DNA of 25,787 nucleotides. Origin: a virus. Both the position numbers and the translations under genes were made by a program. The notes below the pieces were generated by a model that made no database searches, was not told the origin of the DNA, and saw only the letters and a list, made by a program, of their open reading frames with translations. How positions within the stretch are numbered: the first letter of the stretch is position 1; every line of letters begins with the position of its first letter. This document shows, piece after piece, positions 7,676-13,313 of this stretch. The stretch covers positions 1 to 25,787 of IMG/VR virus record IMGVR_UViG_3300005511_000070; one strand, 5' to 3'.

Positions 7676-7874
7676 GGCTGACGTTCTCCTGATTGGCGAG
7701 CTCCATCTGGCGAAAACTTTCGCTGCAGCTCGGGATCGATACGAAGGCGATGACGGCGACCAAGATCACCAGCATGTGGTAGGCGATGATCGAGTAAAAC
7801 TGCCGGTCGCGTGCGGCCTGAGCGGCGGCGCAGCGGGCGTTGATGTCGGCGAGGCGGGCTTGGATGTCGGTCAT
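7668..7874 (-). CDS. small single-pass membrane protein
   Basis: A 68-residue protein with an amphipathic Ala/Arg-rich N-terminal helix (residues 1-24), one hydrophobic segment (about residues 26-48, 'YHMLVILVAVIAFVSI') and a polar C-terminal tail. ATG at 7874 forms an ATGA overlap with the upstream gene; a longer in-frame reading lacks support. It is probably an inner-membrane protein. No signal peptidase site is obvious. Function unknown; early-operon membrane peptides may alter host physiology or exclude other phages, but no evidence here decides. Confidence 0.7.
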   Translation of the reverse strand: MTDIQARLADINARCAAAQAARDRQFYSIIAYHMLVILVAVIAFVSIPSCSESFRQMELANQENVSRG

Positions 7875-8257
7875 GACCGGCCCTCCGCCTTGGCGAGAGC
7901 GGCGCGAGCGCGGTTTCTCACCTCGATCACCGCAGCACGTTGCCATTCCCTATCGTCAGGTCCGTCTGTACGTCCGGAGAGAGTGTCGTTCGCGTAGAGA
8001 TAGATGCTTTCCAGCGCATCCAGAAGGTCAGGTGCAGCGGCTATCAGCCGTGCGTCATCGTGGGAGAAACAGACATAGTCCATCCGCACCCGATCTTCGT
8101 CGTCAAGGAACGGATAGCCAACGCAGTATTCGCCATCGCGGTATCCATATCCTACCTTGGAGCGAGTATCGTTCCTTGGCGGCAAGGTGGGGGATACGAC
8201 AGTGGACGAGCCGCCCATCGGTATGGCCCTCCAAGGGCCTGGAGTGTGCTTGCTCAT
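7871..8257 (-). CDS. conserved phage protein of the HTPGPW...AAAPDLL type
   Basis: A 128-residue protein starting with 'SKHTPGPW' and containing 'DARLIAAAPDLLDAL' (about residues 66-82), two signatures that recur together in small hypothetical proteins of many prophages. Between them lies a strand-rich part with several Tyr and Asp; after them a helix ('AAVIEVRNRARAALAKAEG'). Biochemical role is unknown. Both ends share ATGA overlaps with neighbours, so expression is coupled to the leftward operon. Confidence 0.82.
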   Translation of the reverse strand: MSKHTPGPWRAIPMGGSSTVVSPTLPPRNDTRSKVGYGYRDGEYCVGYPFLDDEDRVRMDYVCFSHDDARLIAAAPDLLDALESIYLYANDTLSGRTDGPDDREWQRAAVIEVRNRARAALAKAEGRS

Positions 8258-8454
8258 ATGCGCGCCCCTTCAACTCGAAACACCGGCGGCTCTCCTCGGA
8301 AATCGAGATCAAGCCGGCTCGGCAACGCATCGACGAGCGCGTCCGTCTCAAAGCACATCTGCTTCAACCGGCGCTTTTCTTCTTCGTTCTGGCAAGCTCT
8401 GGCGGCTGCATAGGCCGCTTGGTTCAGAGCGCGGAGGGCGTCGGCGTAGCTCAT
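8254..8454 (-). CDS. small hypothetical helical protein
   Basis: A 66-residue protein ('MSYADALRALNQAAYAAARA' then 'EEEKRRLKQMC'), nearly all helix in its first 45 residues, with a short strand-like end. Start at 8454 chosen for the ATGA overlap with the gene upstream; the longer in-frame reading would lie inside that gene. No family is recognised. Confidence 0.65.
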   Translation of the reverse strand: MSYADALRALNQAAYAAARACQNEEEKRRLKQMCFETDALVDALPSRLDLDFRGEPPVFRVEGARI

Positions 8455-9110
8455 GCTGCACCTGCCTTGGCGGCAATCTGCTTGGCCGAGTAGATCGCGT
8501 TGTTCGTGATTTTCCGCTGCCATGCGCCGTTCTTCGGCGACCAGTTCCAGGCTGCGCCTTTCAGGGCGGAAATGATCTCGGCAGAGGGCTTGCCGTCGAA
8601 AATGATCTGCAGGCGCTCAATGTCGTGATTGGCGACTATGAGGACATCGCCGATGGCGAACTCTTCCTTACCGGTCTTCGCGCCTTCTGGTTTGGGAGGG
8701 GCGACATAGCCGACGGCCTTCACTGCCTTGATGGAAGCAGCCAAGGCTCGGTCCTGCCAGTCATAAAGCTCCTTGGCCTTCTTCTCGTAGGAGTTCCAGA
8801 TTTTCTCCTGACGACGAACAGGGAAGTTCGCTGGGCCGGTGATCATCGTCGACATCATTCGGCTGCGAGAAGACCAGACCTCAGAGAGGCGCTTGAGGTA
8901 GTTTTCCCGGTAGCGCTCAGACTGCGCGACCGCTTCGGCCATGCGCTCATCTGTGTCAGCGACAGAAACGAGCTTGGCGTTGAAGTTGGTCATGTGCGCC
9001 ACGTAATCGGCGACTTCGCTTTCACCCCGGCGCTCGGGGCTGTGGCTGGTACCTGCATGCGCCCGGATGGCGAGCTGCAGGTTCACGTCGGAAGCTTGCG
9101 GCTCACGCAT
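8451..9110 (-). CDS. phage protein with C-terminal 'WSPKNGAWQRKIT' domain
   Basis: A 219-residue protein. Residues 1-140 are helical and highly charged ('MSTMITGPANFPVRRQEK' sits mid-way). The last 70 residues ('VANHDIERLQIIFDGKPS', 'ALKGAAWNWSPKNGAWQRKIT') match a small alpha-beta domain that appears at the ends of plasmid and phage proteins linked to DNA methyltransferase-like or antirestriction-type modules. Activity is not established. The start MREPQASDV at 9110 gives an 8-base overlap with the upstream stop; the longer reading would lie inside the first operon gene. Confidence 0.75.
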   Translation of the reverse strand: MREPQASDVNLQLAIRAHAGTSHSPERRGESEVADYVAHMTNFNAKLVSVADTDERMAEAVAQSERYRENYLKRLSEVWSSRSRMMSTMITGPANFPVRRQEKIWNSYEKKAKELYDWQDRALAASIKAVKAVGYVAPPKPEGAKTGKEEFAIGDVLIVANHDIERLQIIFDGKPSAEIISALKGAAWNWSPKNGAWQRKITNNAIYSAKQIAAKAGAA

Positions 9111-9360
9111 AGAACTGATCCTCGTTGGTGATGCCCATGATGGATCTGGCGTAGTCGTAGTGACCGCGACGGGCAGAGATCGCCCCACGGACCCACGTCG
9201 GGCCTTTCCAGGCATTTGCTTCGATGAACGGACCGGCGAGAGCACCCATCCGCTGGGCTTCGATCGCCATGTAGGCGTTGCAGTCGTCGAGCGTCTTGAC
9301 GCTGTTCCAGCGGGCGTCCCGCTTGGACTGTTCCGTTTCGATTGATCGAATGTGCTGCAT
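9103..9360 (-). CDS. first gene of the leftward operon, hypothetical
   Basis: An 85-residue protein, family not recognised: a polar helical first half ('RSIETEQSKRDARW') and a C-terminal part with Trp and Arg ('WKGPTWVRGAISARRGHYDYA'). The reading frame is open from ATG 9456, but that codon lies inside operator 1 and upstream of the transcription start expected from the promoter at 9469-9441. The ATG at 9360, with GAGG nine bases before it, is therefore preferred; ATG 9369 is another option. As the first leftward gene it holds the position of lambda N, but no antiterminator motif is evident. Confidence 0.65.
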   Translation of the reverse strand: MQHIRSIETEQSKRDARWNSVKTLDDCNAYMAIEAQRMGALAGPFIEANAWKGPTWVRGAISARRGHYDYARSIMGITNEDQFYA

Positions 9361-9440
9361 CGCCGTCATCCTCGTTTGGGTCCAGCAGACCGTTTCGCGG
9401 ACTTCGCTTTGAGCGGGCTCAGTCGGCTGCTGTTGAGGAG

Positions 9441-9469
9441 AATATGCATTACGCATTATTGTGCGTCAA
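9441..9469 (-). promoter_or_regulatory. leftward early promoter (PL-like)
   Basis: On the minus strand TTGACG (9469-9464) is followed after exactly 17 bases by CATATT (9446-9441), a good sigma-70 arrangement for Rhizobiales. Transcription would start near 9434. The -35 lies inside operator 2, operator 1 covers the end of the spacer and most of the -10, and operator 3 is just upstream, so bound repressor would block polymerase. Confidence 0.75.
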
Positions 9470-9491
9470 GCATAAAAGATGCAGAACGCAT
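9444..9491. promoter_or_regulatory. left operator cluster, three ATGC-N5-GCAT sites
   Basis: Three 13-base partial palindromes: ATGCATTACGCAT (9444-9456), GTGCGTCAAGCAT (9461-9473) and ATGCAGAACGCAT (9479-9491). Centre-to-centre spacings are 17 and 18 bases, which would put dimers on nearly the same helical side, as in lambda OL. The same consensus appears three times before the cro-like gene. Binding by the S24 repressor and by the Cro-like protein is inferred. Confidence 0.8.
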
Positions 9492-9500
9492 TTTATTTTG

Positions 9501-9530
9501 TTGACCGTCGGCAACGCCGGGGCTTATGCA
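9501..9530 (+). promoter_or_regulatory. possible rightward promoter for the structured leader
   Basis: TTGACC (9501-9506) is followed after 18 bases by TATGCA (9525-9530), a moderate sigma-70 match. A transcript would begin near 9537, exactly where the structured sequence starts. It is not overlapped by a full operator, so it might remain active in a lysogen. Evidence is sequence resemblance only. Confidence 0.4.
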
Positions 9531-9536
9531 TAGGCA

Positions 9537-9793
9537 ATCGACGGGCGACCGGGTGCAATTCCCGAGCTGGTGAAGCCCGAGGCGCGGGGAGCGAGAGTCC
9601 TGCTGTGCTGCCAGAAAATGCAGGACGGATCAGCCGCAAGGCATCCTGCTAGAGCGACCGACCGAACGACGGTTCAAGCCCGAAGCACACGCTCCTCCTG
9701 CTCTTCAGGGTCTTTACAGGCTTTGAGGGGTAGGGGGAGCTTTGCTTCACTCCCTCCCTTCTCTCGGGTTCAAGACCAGAAAAACAGATACCT
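9537..9793 (+). ncRNA. structured non-coding leader or small RNA (candidate)
   Basis: About 260 bases without a convincing gene but dense in pairing: CGGGC/GCCCG (9542-9546 with 9575-9579) enclosing CGGG-TGCAATT-CCCG (9550-9564); GTCCTGC/GCAGGAC (9597-9603 with 9620-9626); GCAGGA/TCCTGC (9620-9625 with 9644-9649), which competes with the previous stem; and GGTCTT/AAGACC (9709-9714 with 9772-9777) around a long G-rich/C-rich hairpin (9727-9760). It directly precedes the ribosome site of a short reading frame at 9806. It may be a regulatory 5' leader or an independent RNA. No known riboswitch class is matched. Confidence 0.4.
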
Positions 9794-9805
9794 TGAGGAG
9801 AGTAG

Positions 9806-9934
9806 ATGGTCTCTCTGAAGCGCGAAAATAAAATTCATAGTTGCTGTCGCGGGTTAGCGCGAATCAGCGCGCCGAAGCGAAAAATCGATTCGACTCTTCC
9901 ATCAGGATTTGCTTTTAATCCGAGAACGAAATGA
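9806..9934 (+). CDS. possible 42-residue basic peptide
   Basis: A short reading frame with a strong ribosome site (GAGGAG, about six bases before ATG). The product begins MVSLKRENK, has a CC pair at residues 13-14 and is rich in Lys, Arg and Ser. Its sequence is more AT-rich than its neighbours, and no family is recognisable. It lies just after the structured leader and 19 bases before the next gene, so it could be a leader peptide or a real small basic protein. It also contains three GANTC sites (9861, 9887, 9892). Confidence 0.4.
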   Translation: MVSLKRENKIHSCCRGLARISAPKRKIDSTLPSGFAFNPRTK

Positions 9935-9953
9935 GAACAAACGGGAGAAGAGA

Positions 9954-10220
9954 ATGCCGCGTGCTCCAGTCGACCACCCCGAAGCAATGCGCCTGGTCGT
10001 CGAACTCTCGAGCTTATACGTCGCCTGTGACGACTGCGGTCACTCCCGCGTTCTGCATCTCTCGAACCTGAAGAAGGCCGCCGAACTGGGCGTCCACAAT
10101 TACATGCAGCTCTGTCGGAAGATCCGGTGTAGCGAGTGCCCGAAGACGCCGCCGGCATTGCGCAATCTCACCATTCGCCCGACCTGGGTCGATCATGGCC
10201 AGCTTCAGACCGTGGCGTGA
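9954..10220 (+). CDS. small four-cysteine zinc-binding protein
   Basis: An 88-residue protein with CxxC pairs at Cys25/Cys28 and Cys59/Cys62 flanking a helical stretch ('LSNLKKAAELGVHNYMQL'), a likely zinc ribbon that could bind nucleic acid. The start MPRAPVDH at 9954 is preferred because GGGAGAAGAGA precedes it; a further-upstream in-frame start has no ribosome site. It is convergent with the repressor gene and their 3' ends overlap by 16 bases (10205-10220). Function is unknown; a lysogeny-related accessory role is plausible from position. Confidence 0.75.
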   Translation: MPRAPVDHPEAMRLVVELSSLYVACDDCGHSRVLHLSNLKKAAELGVHNYMQLCRKIRCSECPKTPPALRNLTIRPTWVDHGQLQTVA

Positions 10221-10924
10221 AATACGATCTTGTGGATCGAGAACACTTGGTCAGTGTCGAAGGAAAGCTCCTGCGTCTCTCCCTCGTCGGGATTATGCTG
10301 CCATAGGCGAGTGACGCTGGCCGATCGCGACACAAATCGCTTGATGTAACTCTCCCGGCCATTTTCTTCATCGGTGATCAGCTGCACGACGACATCGTCA
10401 CCTTGACGAACAGGCTCGTGCGGGTTCAGCCACACAGTCTCGCCTGCATAATACCGCGGCTCCATGCTCGTTCCGTAAACGCGGACGGCATAGGCGCCCT
10501 CGACGCCTTCGAGCATAGGCGGGATGAAGACCCGGCCCACTTCTGATCCGTTTAGAACGAAGCGGCCATTCGGGCCGCCTACTGTTTGCCCGAGCAGGGG
10601 CAGAAAATTGTCGGTGGCAAATGGCTGGTAGCGAGGCGGGAAGCTGGCATTCGGTTTGGTGCGGGTTTCCACAACCGGAACACGCTCGTCAGCGGCTGCA
10701 CCCGTTGGGCCATCGCCTTTGCCTCTCATCAGCCAATCAAGCGAAATCTTGTATCGGCGCACATAGAGATCTGCCTCCCTGGTGATCCCCCGAGTGCCGT
10801 TCTCGTGCTGCGAATACGTGGGGTAGGGCACGCCAAGAGACTCGGCCGCCGCCTTAGCTGTTTTGAAGCCAGCCTTCTTCCTCGCAGCTTTCAGGCGCTG
10901 CCCGATTTCAACATCATCTGCCAT
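10205..10924 (-). CDS. CI/LexA-like phage repressor with S24 peptidase domain
   Basis: A 239-residue lysogeny repressor. Residues 5-65 are an XRE-type helix-turn-helix ('RLKAARKKAGF', 'AAAESLGVPYPTYSQHENG'). Residues about 110-230 are the S24 fold with catalytic Ser153 in 'YGTSMEPRY' and Lys195 in 'ESYIKRF'. Such repressors bind operators as dimers and are inactivated by RecA-stimulated self-cleavage. The usual Ala-Gly cleavage pair is not evident; 'TVGGPNG' lies near the expected place. ATG 10924 is preferred to an in-frame GTG at 10930; its ribosome site is weak. It is divergent from the Cro-like gene with three operators between them. Confidence 0.92.
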   Translation of the reverse strand: MADDVEIGQRLKAARKKAGFKTAKAAAESLGVPYPTYSQHENGTRGITREADLYVRRYKISLDWLMRGKGDGPTGAAADERVPVVETRTKPNASFPPRYQPFATDNFLPLLGQTVGGPNGRFVLNGSEVGRVFIPPMLEGVEGAYAVRVYGTSMEPRYYAGETVWLNPHEPVRQGDDVVVQLITDEENGRESYIKRFVSRSASVTRLWQHNPDEGETQELSFDTDQVFSIHKIVFHATV

Positions 10925-10948
10925 ATGCACGTTCTACCGAAAACAAAA

Positions 10949-11004
10949 ATGCAAGAGGCATTGACACGAAAGAATGCGTAAGGCATTTAATATGCATGAC
11001 GCAC
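10949..11004. promoter_or_regulatory. right operator cluster, three ATGC-N5-GCAT sites
   Basis: ATGCAAGAGGCAT (10949-10961), ATGCGTAAGGCAT (10974-10986) and ATGCATGACGCAC (10992-11004), with centre spacings of 25 and 18 bases. They sit between the divergent repressor and Cro-like genes, covering the edge of the rightward -35, its spacer and its start region. The first is closest to the repressor gene and could serve autoregulation, like lambda OR3. Confidence 0.8.
10961..10991 (+). promoter_or_regulatory. rightward early promoter (PR-like)
   Basis: A perfect TTGACA (10961-10966) is followed by a T-rich -10 region; the best match is TTTAAT (10986-10991) with a 19-base spacer, or a weaker hexamer at 17. 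Transcription would start at about 10996-10998, essentially at the ATG of the Cro-like gene. Operator 5 lies in the spacer, and operator 6 covers the start point. Confidence 0.7.
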
Positions 11005-11208
11005 GATCTGAACCACTCCGAGAACATCAAGGCCGCGATGAAGACGCTCGGCCTCAACCAGCCACGCTTTGCCGATGAACTCGGCGTTGACCAGGGCACA
11101 GTGTCCAAGTGGATCAACGGCAAAGCAAACCCGTCGGGACCAGTTCTTAAGCTGATCGACCGGATGCTCGCCGACCACGTGGCGCAGGTTTCGGAGGCCG
11201 CAGAGTGA
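10996..11208 (+). CDS. Cro-like XRE helix-turn-helix regulator
   Basis: A 70-residue protein that is almost wholly an XRE helix-turn-helix: 'IKAAMKTLGLNQPRFADELGVDQGTVSKWING' spans helices 1-4 (about residues 11-42), and 'SGPVLKLIDRML' gives the dimer-side helix. It begins the rightward operon opposite the repressor and likely binds the same ATGC-N5-GCAT sites to limit repressor synthesis. The ATG lies inside operator 6 at the predicted transcription start, so the mRNA may be leaderless. ATG 11038 would remove part of helix 1 and is less likely. Confidence 0.88.
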   Translation: MTHDLNHSENIKAAMKTLGLNQPRFADELGVDQGTVSKWINGKANPSGPVLKLIDRMLADHVAQVSEAAE

Positions 11209-11903
11209 ACATGATCCGGTACGAAACAGCCGGATCGGTACCGGCGACCATCAATCCCGCCAACGCGAAGCTGCCAGCCAGCTACGAAACCGCGAAAAAC
11301 GCCCTGTCGAATTGCGTGTCGATCGACGAGTGCCAGACATGGGCCGACAAGGCCGCCGCCTTGGCTTCCTATGCGAAGCAGGCAAACGACGACGAGCTGA
11401 TGAAAATGGCAACCCGCATCAGGGATCGAGCCATTCGTCGAGCCGGCGAACTTCTCAAGCAGATCGAGCCGAAAAAAGGCGGGGATCGAAAATCCGAGGA
11501 ATATCAAACGGCCGGCAACGGCCCTTTGGTTTCTCGAAAAGAAGCTGGGGCAGGAGCCGGGATGTCGGATCGACAGATCAAGACAGCAATCCGCGTGGCT
11601 AATGTTCCGGAGCAAGAATTCGAGCGCCAGGTCGAAAGCAACAACCCGCCAACGGTGACGAAGTTGGCAGAGCAGGGCACCAAGGCCGCTCCAAAGCCAG
11701 TCGTCGATCTCAAAGGCCGCGACCCCGGGGAATTCAACCGCTCCATGCATTTCGTGGCTGAGTTCGAGGATTACGCAAAGGCAATCCGGTCTTTCGATCT
11801 GGAAAAGATGCTCCCGGCGCTGACGCCAGTCGAAGCCAGCCGCATCCGCGTAGCGATCACGGAGATCGACGCGATCCACGACCGCATCATCACGAGGATC
11901 TGA
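11205..11903 (+). CDS. conserved phage protein with RRAGELL motif, possibly DNA-binding
   Basis: A 232-residue protein. Residues 25-75 are helical ('YETAKNALSNCVSIDECQTWADKAAALASYAKQ' pattern); then 'RAIRRAGELLKQIEP' (about 73-90), a lysine-rich loop, 'MSDRQIKTAIRVANVPEQEFE' (about 120-142), which resembles a helix-turn-helix, and a C-terminal helical region. This layout recurs in phage and plasmid proteins related to ParB-like or methyltransferase-associated regulators. The start is GTG 11205 (GTGA overlap with cro, GGAGG eight bases upstream); ATG 11211 is the alternative. A replication or regulatory role is inferred from position. Confidence 0.72.
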   Translation: MNMIRYETAGSVPATINPANAKLPASYETAKNALSNCVSIDECQTWADKAAALASYAKQANDDELMKMATRIRDRAIRRAGELLKQIEPKKGGDRKSEEYQTAGNGPLVSRKEAGAGAGMSDRQIKTAIRVANVPEQEFERQVESNNPPTVTKLAEQGTKAAPKPVVDLKGRDPGEFNRSMHFVAEFEDYAKAIRSFDLEKMLPALTPVEASRIRVAITEIDAIHDRIITRI

Positions 11904-11906
11904 AAA

Positions 11907-12335
11907 ATGCAGGAATCCAGCATCTATCCGGAAGTGAGGAAATTCATCGCCGAGAAAGTTGCGCGCGGTGATGTCGTCGTCATCGACTGGCTCACGCACG
12001 AGATCGTATCGAGCAAAGCTGCGATCACCGGCACCGACACGGAATTTTACCGCATCTGCGCTTTCACCCACGTGAAGGACGTCGTGAAGCGGTGCATCGG
12101 AAAGTACGACGGACAGCCGAAGACAGACCGGCAGCTGACGCTCGACGGGTTCGAGCACCTGCAGGTCGCCTACACAGTAATGCGGGATGATCAGATTGTT
12201 CTCGTTCCCGTCGATCAGATGACGGACGAGGAAATCGAAGCACGGGCAAAAGAATACGAGGCTATGGCCCTCGGGTGCCGTGCTCATGCTCGAGAACTCC
12301 GTTCTTACAAATCTGCTCGTCGAGACGCGGCATGA
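11907..12335 (+). CDS. hypothetical early phage protein
   Basis: A 142-residue alpha/beta protein, not recognised. Visible parts: 'EKVARGDVVVIDWLTHEIV' at the N-terminus, a central 'FYRICAFTHVKDVVKRCIGKYD' and a long charged C-terminal helix ('MTDEEIEARAKEYEAMALG'). It begins three bases after the previous stop and shares ATGA with the LexA-like gene, so it is translated as part of the rightward operon. Confidence 0.75.
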   Translation: MQESSIYPEVRKFIAEKVARGDVVVIDWLTHEIVSSKAAITGTDTEFYRICAFTHVKDVVKRCIGKYDGQPKTDRQLTLDGFEHLQVAYTVMRDDQIVLVPVDQMTDEEIEARAKEYEAMALGCRAHARELRSYKSARRDAA

Positions 12336-12640
12336 CCGACCTCACCACCAAAGCCCGCGAACTGATCAGCGAAGACCCGGCGCTGGCAGAGGAGATCCGC
12401 CGGCAGCTTTCCGTTGCCAACGTCTCCACTCTCCCGCGTAGGCAGAGAGAATGCTTCGAGGTCATCAAGACCTTTGTCGCCGAGAACGACTATGCGCCCA
12501 CGCTCGCGGAAATCGCTGAACGCATGGGGTTGGCGTCTCGTGGCAACGTCAGCTTGATGGTTGCCAGCCTCCAGAAGCGAGGACTCGTTAAGCGCTCCGC
12601 CGAAGGTCGTCGGGCAATCTCCACCGTGGAGGCCGCGTAA
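12332..12640 (+). CDS. LexA-type DNA-binding domain protein, no peptidase domain
   Basis: A 102-residue protein. After a 33-residue helical extension it shows the LexA N-terminal winged helix: 'LPRRQRECFEVIKTFVAEN' (about 34-52), 'APTLAEIAERMGLASRGNVSLM' (about 55-76) and the wing 'KRGLVKRSAEGRRAI'. The S24 domain that normally follows is absent, so it cannot self-cleave and may not dimerise in the LexA way. ATG 12332 overlaps the previous stop; a longer reading from 12275 is rejected. It may bind SOS-box-like or phage sites. Confidence 0.85.
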   Translation: MTDLTTKARELISEDPALAEEIRRQLSVANVSTLPRRQRECFEVIKTFVAENDYAPTLAEIAERMGLASRGNVSLMVASLQKRGLVKRSAEGRRAISTVEAA

Positions 12641-12838
12641 ATGCTCGCCGTCGGTTTCATCATCGGCATGTTCTTCACCTGCGCTGTCACTGCGCTTCTC
12701 GATCATTTTCGATCCACAGCGCCGATCCTTCCCCAGTCCGGGGAAGATGCTTCGTTTCATTACACTCGCCTGCGAGCTCAAGGTTCCACGCTCAGCTTTC
12801 AGGCTCATCACAACCCGTCGAGAGGCGGGAACGCATAA
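12641..12838 (+). CDS. small membrane-anchored protein
   Basis: A 65-residue protein with an N-terminal hydrophobic segment (residues 2-20, 'VGFIIGMFFTCAVTALL') followed by a polar, histidine-containing tail. The ATG directly follows the stop of the LexA-type gene. It is likely a single-pass inner-membrane protein with most of its length on one face. A signal peptide is possible but the cleavage site is poor. Function unknown. Confidence 0.6.
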   Translation: MLAVGFIIGMFFTCAVTALLDHFRSTAPILPQSGEDASFHYTRLRAQGSTLSFQAHHNPSRGGNA

Positions 12839-12847
12839 CCATCTGAC

Positions 12848-12889
12848 ACCGCCTGCCCGACGAATAGCAACATAGCCAGGGCAGGCGGT
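12848..12889. repeat. perfect 11-base inverted repeat
   Basis: ACCGCCTGCCC (12848-12858) and GGGCAGGCGGT (12879-12889) are exact reverse complements separated by 20 bases. It lies in the roughly 110-base gap between two early genes. No T-run follows on the plus strand, so it is not a standard intrinsic terminator. It could stabilise the mRNA end or bind a protein. Confidence 0.65.
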
Positions 12890-12951
12890 CTCGAATGGAA
12901 AACTTCAACCCTAAACTGACAATTAGAAAATCCGAAAACAAGGCGAAAACA

Positions 12952-13308
12952 ATGAGTTCTGTAGACGCTTTTACTCCCGATCTGGCTGCGCAGTACGCGC
13001 GCCGGATGGTCGAGAGAGAATCCCGCGGAAACGGGGACCAGATGAACGCGCTGGAAAGGGTAGGGCGCCGTTGCGGCATGACCGCCCGTTCTCTGCGCAG
13101 GCTTTTGAATGGTGAGACGCGCGACCCAGGGATCGCCGTCTTCGGGAGGATTCGCGCCGCGTACCTTGATCTCTGCGCGCGGCAGATAGCGGCACTACAG
13201 CACGAACTGGAGATCGAGAAAGCGAGGATCGGCGATGCTTCTTTGGAAGATCTTGGCCGCGAGGTGGAAGCTCTGGCTGAAAAGGTCAGGCAAGCAAAAG
13301 GAAGGTGA
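12952..13308 (+). CDS. helix-turn-helix-like phage protein with coiled coil
   Basis: A 118-residue protein. Residues about 30-56 ('DQMNALERVGRRCGMTARSLRRLLNGE') look like a helix-turn-helix. Residues 75-115 form a charged helix with heptad-like Leu/Ala spacing, suggesting a dimerising coiled coil. ATG 12952, with AAGG eight bases upstream, is preferred; an in-frame ATG at 12895 would add an AT-rich segment unlike coding sequence here. It may be a DNA-binding regulator or a replication accessory factor; the family is not established. Confidence 0.72.
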   Translation: MSSVDAFTPDLAAQYARRMVERESRGNGDQMNALERVGRRCGMTARSLRRLLNGETRDPGIAVFGRIRAAYLDLCARQIAALQHELEIEKARIGDASLEDLGREVEALAEKVRQAKGR

Positions 13309-13313
13309 TGGCA

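Noticed and set aside
9541-9625. Cobalamin riboswitch-like segment (CGGGTGCAATTCCCG, then GGGGAGCGAG)
   Set aside because: Only short local similarity. The conserved core, B12 box and gene context for cobalamin are missing.
9660-9690. T-arm-like GGTTCAAGCC suggesting a tRNA
   Set aside because: No matching acceptor, D arm or anticodon arm could be fitted around it.
9570-9818. 82-codon reading frame in the structured region
   Set aside because: It has a GTG start, no ribosome site, odd composition and would overlap the hairpins. A non-coding reading is better.
10914-12287. 457-codon minus-strand frame through the early-right genes
   Set aside because: It is antisense to a well-supported chain of plus-strand genes with overlaps and ribosome sites. 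It is a high-GC shadow.
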